A DNA stretch of 64,000 nucleotides from Devosia naphthalenivorans (GTDB lineage: Bacteria > Pseudomonadota > Alphaproteobacteria > Rhizobiales > Devosiaceae), in NCBI RefSeq assembly GCF_003056355.1, contig NZ_PYVW01000001.1, positions 186,001 through 250,000 of the forward strand, written 5' to 3'. This document shows, piece by piece, positions 47,568 to 53,825 of the stretch (its first letter is position 1; each line of letters opens with the position of its first letter). The notes under the pieces are model-generated. The model was not told the origin of the DNA. It saw only the letters and a program-made list of their open reading frames with translations, and searched no databases. The position numbers and the translations under genes were made by a program.

Positions 47568-47801
47568 ATGCGCACACTCGACAATATTGAAGTGGACATT
47601 ACCGTGGAACTCGGCGCGACGACCATGCCGATCCACCATTTGTTGCGCATGGGCCGTGGTGCGGTGATCGAACTCGATGCGCTGGAAAACGATCCACTCA
47701 ACATCTACGCCAACAACACGCTGATCGCTCATGGCGAAGTCAGCGTGGAAGAGGGGCATCTACGCGTGCAGGTGACCGCCAAAGCGCAGCGCCGGGGCTA
47801 G
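47568..47801 (+). CDS. Stand-alone FliN-like SpoA-domain protein
   Basis: A 77-residue protein, from ATG at 47568 (MRTLDNIEVDITVELGATT); ATG at 47538 would add ten residues. It is one SpoA domain of the flagellar switch proteins: VDITVELG, HHLLRMGRGAVIELD, PLNIYANNTLIAHGEV and the beta-strand end HLRVQVTAK. True FliN is usually longer and lies in a flagellar cluster; no other motility gene is in this window. It may be the real FliN of a scattered flagellar set or a separate SpoA protein. Neither start has a good ribosome-binding site. Confidence 0.75.
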   Translation: MRTLDNIEVDITVELGATTMPIHHLLRMGRGAVIELDALENDPLNIYANNTLIAHGEVSVEEGHLRVQVTAKAQRRG

Positions 47802-47822
47802 CGTCGCATTGGAGTCCGAACA

Positions 47823-47855
47823 GACCTCATGGTGAGCCTGTCGAACCACGAGGTC
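47823..47855. repeat. Dispersed repeat, family B
   Basis: GACCTCATGGTGAGCCTGTC followed by GAACCACGAGGTC; forms an inverted pair with the copy at 47881. Confidence 0.75.
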
Positions 47856-47880
47856 GAGCGAGTGGAGGCTTGCGTGCCAC

Positions 47881-47912
47881 GACCTCGTGGTTCGACAAGC
47901 TCACCATGAGGT
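47881..47912. repeat. Dispersed repeat, family B
   Basis: GACCTCGTGGTTCGACAAGC followed by TCACCATGAGGT, the reverse orientation of the copy at 47823, 25 bases away. The pair could fold as one long hairpin. Confidence 0.75.
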
Positions 47913-48095
47913 CTACTGTGCGAATCCCGTGCTGTGCGATGTGCTCTAGAATCCTGCCACGAAGCCGCATGCCCTGCCGATAAATCAGCGCTCTCCACAA
48001 TTCCGGGACGAATTAGCGATTAAGCGCTTGAGGTTGTGCAAGAGCTTTGCTACATCCCCGCTCGCTTCGCCGAAAGGCAAAGCTCTACCAAGCGT

Positions 48096-48180
48096 GCGGT
48101 CGTGGCGGAATTGGTAGACGCGCAGCGTTGAGGTCGCTGTGTCGCAAGACGTGGAAGTTCGAGTCTTCTCGACCGCACCA
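48096..48180 (+). tRNA. tRNA-Leu (anticodon GAG)
   Basis: 85 bases including an encoded CCA. The acceptor stem GCGGTCG pairs with CGACCGC, the D-arm is GGCGGAATTGGTAGACGC, and the anticodon stem CAGCG/CGCTG holds the loop TTGAGGT (GAG at 48130-48132). The long variable arm and the GTTCGAGTC T-loop are class II leucine features. It reads CUC/CUU codons. A strong terminator follows. Confidence 0.95.
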
Positions 48181-48201
48181 AATCATCCTCAGGATGACTA
48201 G

Positions 48202-48231
48202 AAAAAAGGCCGCCCCTCGGGGCGGCCTTTT
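48202..48231. terminator. Bidirectional terminator between tRNA-Leu and the small lipoprotein gene
   Basis: Perfect eleven-base-pair stem (48206-48216 with 48219-48229) with an A-run before and T-run after, so it can act on both strands: after tRNA-Leu (plus) and after the lipoprotein gene (minus). Confidence 0.85.
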
Positions 48232-48233
48232 CG

Positions 48234-48389
48234 TTATGGGGTTGCTGGAGTCGCAGGAGCAGTATCAGCCGGCGGTGTGGTCGCCGGAGCATCGGCTGGC
48301 GGAGCGTCGGTGGTTGGGGCATCGCCGCCGCACGCAGCGAGCGTGAGGGCCACAATGACGGCGAGCGGAGCAAAAAATTTACGGGACAT
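48234..48389 (-). CDS. Small alanine/proline/threonine-rich lipoprotein
   Basis: A 51-residue protein. It begins MSRKFFAPLAVIVALTLAAC with a lipobox LAAC (Cys20), so the mature form is a 32-residue lipid-anchored peptide. The rest is repetitive: DAPTTDAPPADAPATTPPAD and on to the end, without a fold. The ATG has an excellent AAGGAG site seven bases upstream, and the gene ends at a terminator. I do not recognise a family; short lipoproteins of this kind are common and poorly conserved. Confidence 0.75.
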   Translation of the reverse strand: MSRKFFAPLAVIVALTLAACGGDAPTTDAPPADAPATTPPADTAPATPATP

Positions 48390-48746
48390 GAGGTCTCCTT
48401 GAATTTATTTCTTGTGCTGATCTTCGTCTTCACACGGACGTGAGCTAACTGGCGCATTGGGGCAAAGATGGGGCCGATCCTACGGCCATCGTCTGAGCCT
48501 GCATGCTTTGAACGGCCTTGATGACGCGGTGCACCAAACGCGGCGATCTTCATCAGAGTTCCCAGCCCAACTGAAGCTAAGAGCCATCGCATGGGTGCCA
48601 AAGGTGCCTTCGCGGCTGCAACACCATGCCTGTCGCAAATTTTTTTTGCGTCCGGCTGCGTCTATTCGCTCAGGCTCGTCTGGCGTGCGGCGCTGGTATT
48701 GGATACAGCTTGGGCGCCCCCGAAACTCGCGACACAAAGGGCTCCC
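48390..48746. other. Intergenic region upstream of mgtE
   Basis: 357 bases between the divergent lipoprotein and mgtE. The frame of mgtE stays open for 52 more codons to 48591, but that part has no family features. A small inverted repeat, CGCAAA/TTTGCG around a T-run, lies near 48635-48650. I saw no M-box type magnesium riboswitch, though I cannot exclude another leader. Confidence 0.4.
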
Positions 48747-50162
48747 ATGAGCACAGAATTCGAGACAGAGCCCGGCCACGAGGTCGGGATTGATCCTAAT
48801 GCGCTTCGCGACAGCGAGGATCGCATCAGTCCGCTCTGGATCGAACGATTGCGCGCCTATCTCGAGGCAGGGCGCGACGAGGACGTCGGCAGTGTCATCG
48901 AACCGCTCCACGCGGCTGACCTGGGCGACGTACTGGAGACGCTGGACCCGCCAGAGCGGCTGCACCTGGTGCATGTGCTCGGCGACCGATTCGATTATTC
49001 GGCGCTGACCGAGGTCGACGAGAGCGTCCGCATCGAAATCATGGATGCCTTGCCCAATGCCGCCATTGCGCGCGGCGTGACGGGGCTGGACAATGACGAC
49101 GCCGTGGCGCTGCTGGAAGATCTGGAGCAGGAAGACCGCGATGAGGTGCTGGCGAAGCTGCCGACCTTTGAGCGCCTGAGCCTCAAGCGCAGCCTGGATT
49201 TTCCGGAAGACTCCGCCGGGCGGCGGATGCAGACCGATTTCATCGCCATTCCGCCGTTCTGGACGGTGGGTCAGACCATCGACTATCTGCGGCGTGAAAA
49301 AGACCTGCCGGACGAGTTCTACCAGATCTATGTGGTGGATGCGTCCTATCAGGTACTCGGCACCATTCCGCTGGACAAGTTCCTGCGGGCGCCACGAGCC
49401 AGGTCCATCGAGGGCCTGATGAACACCAATCTGGTGCTGGTCGATGCAAATGAGGACCAGGAAGAAGCAGCCCGCGATTTCGAGCGCTACGACCTTGTCG
49501 AAGTCGGCGTGGTGGACGAAAGCCGCCGGCTGGTGGGCGTGTTGACCATCGACGACATTGTCGACGTCATCCACGAAGAGGCTGACGAGGATATCAAGCT
49601 GCTCGCCGGTGTTGGCGACGAGGACATTTCCGGCTCCACCATCGACACGGTACGCAGCCGCGTGCCGTGGCTGGTCATCAACCTCTTTACGGCTGTCGCG
49701 GTCTCATTCGTGATCGGGCTGTTCGATGCAACGATCGAGCAGATGGTGTCGCTGGCCGTGCTGATGCCCATTGTCGCCTCAATGGGCGGCAATGCCGGTA
49801 CGCAGACCATGACGGTGACCGTCCGCGCGCTGGCGATGCGCGAACTCGATGGGAGCCGTTTGCGGCGCCTGATAACGCGCGAAATGGTCGTGGGGCTCGC
49901 AAATGGCATCATCTTTGCCGTGCTGATCGGGGTCGTGACCTGGCTGCGGTTTGGCGACGTGCAACTGGGCGGGGTGATCGCTGCGGCGATGATCATCAAT
50001 CTGATCGTTGCGGGTACGGCAGGAATTTTGATTCCGATTACGCTGGAAAAGTTCAAGGCAGATCCGGCGATTGCGTCTGCCGTATTCGTGACCACGGTCA
50101 CGGATACTGTAGGATTCTTCGCGTTCCTCGGGATCGCCGGACTGTGGTTTGGACTATTCTGA
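48747..50162 (+). CDS. mgtE: Magnesium transporter MgtE
   Basis: Inner-membrane Mg2+ channel; 471 residues from the ATG at 48747 (MSTEFETEPGHEVG). An N-terminal helical sensor domain (about 20-140, with ADLGDVLETLDPPERLHLVH) is followed by a CBS pair (about 155-275) that closes the pore at high Mg2+, then five membrane spans with the pore segment MPIVASMGGNAGTQTMTV and the later ITLEKFKADPAIASAVFVTT. Complete. An upstream in-frame start at 48591 is not supported. Confidence 0.95.
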   Translation: MSTEFETEPGHEVGIDPNALRDSEDRISPLWIERLRAYLEAGRDEDVGSVIEPLHAADLGDVLETLDPPERLHLVHVLGDRFDYSALTEVDESVRIEIMDALPNAAIARGVTGLDNDDAVALLEDLEQEDRDEVLAKLPTFERLSLKRSLDFPEDSAGRRMQTDFIAIPPFWTVGQTIDYLRREKDLPDEFYQIYVVDASYQVLGTIPLDKFLRAPRARSIEGLMNTNLVLVDANEDQEEAARDFERYDLVEVGVVDESRRLVGVLTIDDIVDVIHEEADEDIKLLAGVGDEDISGSTIDTVRSRVPWLVINLFTAVAVSFVIGLFDATIEQMVSLAVLMPIVASMGGNAGTQTMTVTVRALAMRELDGSRLRRLITREMVVGLANGIIFAVLIGVVTWLRFGDVQLGGVIAAAMIINLIVAGTAGILIPITLEKFKADPAIASAVFVTTVTDTVGFFAFLGIAGLWFGLF

Positions 50163-50311
50163 GCACGATCGCATTGCAGTGGAGTGTCCCAAAGTGTGGC
50201 ATCTCTGCCGCTTGTCATAGCTTTGTCGTACAGTTAATCTTTTGCTACTGGGGTGCGGCAGGTGGGTAACACCGATGATGCCCTGGCGTGAACGGCTGAC
50301 AAGGAGCGATA

Positions 50312-50416
50312 ATGCGTAGTCAACCGAAGGCCACTACGGCATGGCGGGCAGCAACCTGGACACTGGTCTGCCTGCTTGCAATGGGAATGGTTTTCTCCGT
50401 CATTGCTGGTGTCTGA
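50312..50416 (+). CDS. Possible 34-residue membrane peptide
   Basis: Encodes MRSQPKATTAWRAATWTLVC then LLAMGMVFSVIAGV: a basic start followed by one hydrophobic span reaching the C-terminus. The ATG has a strong AAGGAG site eight bases upstream, and a hairpin terminator lies 34 bases after the stop, so gene, signal and end match. No family is recognised. A small single-span protein is likely; function unknown. Confidence 0.6.
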   Translation: MRSQPKATTAWRAATWTLVCLLAMGMVFSVIAGV

Positions 50417-50450
50417 TCGACGCTAGAGTTTTTCACTGATAGCAATTCGG

Positions 50451-50485
50451 AAGGGCGCCCGGGGTTTGGGGCGCCCTTCTTGCTT
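50451..50485 (+). terminator. Terminator-like hairpin after the 34-residue peptide
   Basis: Perfect ten-base-pair stem AAGGGCGCCC/GGGCGCCCTT (50451-50460 with 50469-50478), then a modest T-rich CTTGCTT. It lies just before the GST ribosome-binding site. Confidence 0.6.
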
Positions 50486-50499
50486 GGATGGAGGTGCGC

Positions 50500-51177
50500 A
50501 TGAAGCTGCTTATCGGAAATCGCAATTATTCCACCTGGTCGCTGCGGCCATGGCTGGTGCTGACCCACTTCGAGATCCCCTTCGAGGACGAAGTGCTGCA
50601 ACTCGCGGGCGAGGGTTTTCGCGATGTGCTGGCGCAGCGTTCGCCCACTGGCCGGGTGCCGGTGTTGATCGATGACGACCTGGTCGTCCCGGAGACCATT
50701 GCGATCATCGAGTATCTGGCTGACCGGTTTCCTGACAAGCCGATCTGGCCTGCCGGCCTCAAGGAGCGGGCGCTGGCCCGTGCAGCCGCTTCGGAAATGC
50801 ACGGGGGCTTTTCGGCGCTGCGCAGCCATGCGCCGATGAATCTACGCGCCTCCCATCCGGGCAAAGTTTCCGCCGATACCGTGCGGAAGGACCTACACCG
50901 GCTGGAGGCCCTTTGGGGTGGATTGCTGGAGAAATCCGGTGGGCCGTTCCTGTTTGGCGAGTTCAGCGCCGCTGATGCCATGTTTGCGCCCGTTGCCACT
51001 CGTATTCGCACATATGCGTTACCCGTCTCCGATGTGGCGAACGAATATGTAGAAGCCATCTATAGCCTGCCCGCGTTCCAGACATGGCTCGCCATGGCGC
51101 TCAAGGAGCCCTGGGTGGTCGATGAAGATGAGATTGACGTGATTCAGGGACGGGCAAAGCCCGGAACGATTGTATGA
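50500..51177 (+). CDS. Glutathione S-transferase family protein
   Basis: A 225-residue cytosolic protein from the ATG at 50500 (MKLLIGNRNYSTWSLRPWLV), preferred over the ATG at 50488 because GGAGGT lies just before it. The thioredoxin-like domain (1-80) has the serine-containing NYSTWSLRPW and the cis-proline TGRVPVL followed by PETIAIIEYLADRFP, typical of GST. The helical domain follows. The substrate is unknown. It overlaps the DUF1489 gene by four bases. Confidence 0.88.
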   Translation: MKLLIGNRNYSTWSLRPWLVLTHFEIPFEDEVLQLAGEGFRDVLAQRSPTGRVPVLIDDDLVVPETIAIIEYLADRFPDKPIWPAGLKERALARAAASEMHGGFSALRSHAPMNLRASHPGKVSADTVRKDLHRLEALWGGLLEKSGGPFLFGEFSAADAMFAPVATRIRTYALPVSDVANEYVEAIYSLPAFQTWLAMALKEPWVVDEDEIDVIQGRAKPGTIV

Positions 51178-51599
51178 TCCATATGATCAAGCTCAGTGTC
51201 GGCGTTAAAACGCTGGAAGAGCTCGAAAGCTACCGCGACGAACGGGCCCATTGGTGGGGCGCCGACTATGGCGAGGACGTCCATGTGCATCGCACGCGCA
51301 TGATGCCCAAGCAGGCCGCTGAGATGGAAGGCAAGTCCTCGATTTATTGGGTGATTGGCGGGCAGGTGGTTGCCCGCCAGCCGATTTTGCGGCTCGCGAA
51401 ATATACCGACCCCGAAGGCAAGGATTACTGCGATATCGTCATGGCGCCCGACATGGTGCGCACCGTGCCCTATCCCAAACGTCCGTTCCAGGGCTGGCGC
51501 TATCTGCGGCCCGAGGATGCGCCCCCCGATCTCGGTGCCAATGAAAACGCCGAATCGCTGGCGCTGGCCGCTGACCTCGCCAAGCTCGGGCTGATCTAA
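51174..51599 (+). CDS. DUF1489 family protein
   Basis: A 141-residue cytosolic protein, characteristic of Alphaproteobacteria. Recognised from IHMIKLSVGVKTLEELESY, HVHRTRMMPKQAAEM, SSIYWVIGGQVVARQPIL and RPFQGWRYL. No activity is known for the family. It starts within the last bases of the GST gene, so the two are co-translated. Confidence 0.88.
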   Translation: MIHMIKLSVGVKTLEELESYRDERAHWWGADYGEDVHVHRTRMMPKQAAEMEGKSSIYWVIGGQVVARQPILRLAKYTDPEGKDYCDIVMAPDMVRTVPYPKRPFQGWRYLRPEDAPPDLGANENAESLALAADLAKLGLI

Positions 51600-51657
51600 C
51601 CTGCGCGATAAAGCTAGCGAAAAGTTAATCTGACGCGGCGCTTGGAGTCAGTTCTTT

Positions 51658-51673
51658 TTAACGTGCCGTTAAC
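51658..51673 (+). promoter_or_regulatory. CtrA-type binding site upstream of the mipZ pair
   Basis: TTAACGTGCCGTTAAC fits the alphaproteobacterial CtrA consensus TTAA-N7-TTAAC exactly, 53 bases before the first mipZ ATG. A weaker TTAG-N6-TTAA follows at about 51690-51704. The placement suggests cell-cycle control of mipZ; it could also be a chance match. Confidence 0.6.
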
Positions 51674-51725
51674 CAGCTGGACCGTTGTTAGTCGGTGTTA
51701 ATGAAACACTGATTTGGGGGCAACG

Positions 51726-52565
51726 ATGGCTCGTCATGGGGCGCATGTCATTGTGGTGGGAAATGAAAAGGGCGGGTCGGGCAAGTCCACGACCGCGTTC
51801 CACCTGGCCATTTACCTGCTGCACGCCGGCTACCGCGTTGCCACCATCGACGTGGACAGCCGCCAGCAGACTTTTACCCATTATGTGCGCAACCGGCGCA
51901 TTCACATCCAGGAACGGCAGCTGAACCTGCCCAACCTCAAGCACTACCACCTGCCGACGGCGTGGGGTGACTCGGTCAAGGACAACAACAAGGCCGAGTT
52001 CGACGTATTCCGCCGGGCCGTGGGTGAAGTCGAAGATCGTGTCGACTTCCTCGTGATCGACACGCCGGGGTTCGACACCAATCTGACCAGGCTCGCCCAC
52101 TCGCTGGCCGATACGCTGGTGACCCCGGTCAACGACAGCCTGATCGATCTGAACGTGCTGGCCCGCATCAATCCGGAAAGTGGTTCGTTCGTCGAGACGA
52201 GCCATTATGCCCGGCTGGTGCAGCGCGCGCGCTCCGAGCGGCTGGCGGTGGATGGGCATAGCGTCGACTGGGTGCTGGTGCGCAATCGTATTTCCATGCT
52301 CGGCTCGCGCAATTCGCGGCAGGTGCATGCAACGCTGGACCTGATCGCGACGCGCTTTGGCTGCCGCGTGGCTGAAGGCATTGCGGAACGCGTGATCTTC
52401 CGCTCGCTGTTCCCCACGGGCATGACAGTCTTCGATCCGGTTGACGAGGACGGCACCGAAAGCACCACCATGTCCCATGTCAGTGCGCGCCAGGAATATC
52501 GCAATCTGGTGGCGGCGCTCAACCTGCCGCTGGGCGAGATCGAGCCGATGCGGCTATCGGCGTAG
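51726..52565 (+). CDS. mipZ: MipZ-type ParA ATPase, first of a tandem pair
   Basis: Division-plane positioning ATPase; in Caulobacter MipZ rides on ParB at the chromosome poles and inhibits FtsZ. 279 residues from ATG at 51726 (MARHGAHVIVVGNEKGGSGK). The deviant Walker A is KGGSGKST, then IDVDSRQ, Walker B-like DFLVIDTPGFDTNL, TPVNDSLID and DWVLVRNRIS, all in the MipZ order. It is followed 12 bases later by a paralogue. Which of the two is the ancestral gene is not clear. Its expression probably starts at the CtrA box. Confidence 0.88.
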   Translation: MARHGAHVIVVGNEKGGSGKSTTAFHLAIYLLHAGYRVATIDVDSRQQTFTHYVRNRRIHIQERQLNLPNLKHYHLPTAWGDSVKDNNKAEFDVFRRAVGEVEDRVDFLVIDTPGFDTNLTRLAHSLADTLVTPVNDSLIDLNVLARINPESGSFVETSHYARLVQRARSERLAVDGHSVDWVLVRNRISMLGSRNSRQVHATLDLIATRFGCRVAEGIAERVIFRSLFPTGMTVFDPVDEDGTESTTMSHVSARQEYRNLVAALNLPLGEIEPMRLSA

Positions 52566-52577
52566 CGGAGTGGGCGG

Positions 52578-53420
52578 ATGTCGGGGCAGGGTGTTCATGT
52601 CATCGTGGTCGGCAATGAGAAGGGCGGGTCGGGCAAATCGACCACGGCCTTTCACCTTGCCATCTACCTGTTGCACCAGGGCTTGCGGGTCGCGACCATC
52701 GATGTGGATAGTCGTCAGCAGACCCTGACGCACTATGTGCGCAACCGGCAGGACTGGGCGCGCCGGCATGGCGTCAACCTGGTCGAAACCGAGCACTATC
52801 ACCTGCCGCTGTCGAGTGGCGACTCGCAGCAGGAAAACAACCGGCTCGAGTTCAACCTGTTCCGCAACGCCATCGGGCAAGTGGACGGTCGGACCGACTT
52901 CCTCATCATCGATACGCCGGGCTTCGACACCAACCTCACGCGCATCGCCCATTCGCTGGCCGATACGCTGATCACGCCCGTCAATGACAGCCTGATCGAC
53001 CTGGATGTGCTGGCACAGTTCGAGCCGGAAACGGGCGAGCTGCGGGAAACCAGCCACTACGCACGGCTGGTGCAGCGGGCGCGTTCCGAGCGCTTTGCCG
53101 CCAGCGGCAAGACGGTGGACTGGGTGCTGGTGCGCAATCGCATTTCGACGCTGAACTCACGCAACATGCGGCAGGTGCAAATCCTGGTGCAGGACATCGC
53201 GGACCAGTTGGGGAGTCGCGTGGCCGATGGCATCGCCGAGCGTGTGATTTTCCGCTCGCTGTTTACGTCGGGGTTGACGGTGTTTGACCAGGAGGCCGCC
53301 GACATGACCGGCGGAGCACCATCGACCTCACACATCAGCGCTTTGCAGGAATACCGAAGCCTGCTCGACGCATTGCACCTGCCGATCCGGAGCAAGATCG
53401 AAGCCCGCCGCGCAGCTTGA
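52578..53420 (+). CDS. MipZ-type ParA ATPase, second of a tandem pair
   Basis: A 280-residue paralogue of the preceding gene. The first 50 residues are nearly the same (VHVIVVGNEKGGSGKSTTAF, RVATIDVDSRQQ), as are DTPGFDTNLTR and ETSHYARLVQRARSER. They differ mainly in the middle insertion (residues 58-85) and at the C-terminus. By eye about two thirds of residues are identical. All nucleotide-site residues are kept, so both should be active ATPases. Starts at ATG 52578 with a GGAG site. A duplicated mipZ is unusual to me; the second copy may bind a different partner. Confidence 0.85.
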   Translation: MSGQGVHVIVVGNEKGGSGKSTTAFHLAIYLLHQGLRVATIDVDSRQQTLTHYVRNRQDWARRHGVNLVETEHYHLPLSSGDSQQENNRLEFNLFRNAIGQVDGRTDFLIIDTPGFDTNLTRIAHSLADTLITPVNDSLIDLDVLAQFEPETGELRETSHYARLVQRARSERFAASGKTVDWVLVRNRISTLNSRNMRQVQILVQDIADQLGSRVADGIAERVIFRSLFTSGLTVFDQEAADMTGGAPSTSHISALQEYRSLLDALHLPIRSKIEARRAA

Positions 53421-53440
53421 TGCCGTTCTGCTGCCGAGAG

Positions 53441-53710
53441 TTAACGGCCGCCCAGGGTCAGCTGCAGCGCGCGCGTGCCGCCTGGCGCGAAGACGTCGAT
53501 TTCGATCATCGCAGGCGGCTGCGACATGCGGCGCGTACGGGCAGACAGAGTCAGCACGACGCCAAGCAGATCGCCAACCGACCGCTTCTTGCCGAGCATG
53601 CGGTTTGTCATTGCCGCAAGCGCGCGATTGCGGGCTGCCATGTCCTGCGTGGCAAGGGATGAACGGCCAACGAAATTGGCCAACTCGTTGAGGGCGGTAT
53701 TCTCGCTCAT
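53441..53710 (-). CDS. Uncharacterised 89-residue protein
   Basis: Starts at ATG 53710 (MSENTALNELANFVGRSSLA); an earlier in-frame start has no support. The sequence is mostly helical in look up to residue 50 (ATQDMAARNRALAAMTNRML), then GKKRSVGDLLGVVLTLSART and a beta-like end, MIEIDVFAPGGTRALQLTLG. No signal peptide or membrane span. I do not recognise a family. It ends 20 bases from the second mipZ stop, running towards it, and its start lies 115 bases downstream of the carboxypeptidase stop. Confidence 0.5.
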   Translation of the reverse strand: MSENTALNELANFVGRSSLATQDMAARNRALAAMTNRMLGKKRSVGDLLGVVLTLSARTRRMSQPPAMIEIDVFAPGGTRALQLTLGGR

Positions 53711-53825
53711 TGGGCTACTCCAAACACAGGCGCCAATTTGCTTCACACTATTCGCCAGGAACCCTGCGGGCTGGCGCACTCACATTCGTTTGGCTCCACC
53801 GCACGCTGGCGCGGTGGACACTAGG

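Noticed and set aside
48390..48746. Magnesium riboswitch before mgtE
   Set aside because: No M-box conserved loops recognised. The region also stays open in frame with mgtE, but this extension has no family features.
48591..48746. 52-residue N-terminal extension of MgtE
   Set aside because: No ribosome-binding site at the upstream start, and the encoded stretch has no MgtE features; ATG at 48747 fits the family.
51726..53420. ParA partition genes of a plasmid or a ParA-ParB pair
   Set aside because: No parB or parS-like sites follow; the motif order (DVDSRQ, DTPGFDT, DWVLVRNR) is that of MipZ rather than ParA.
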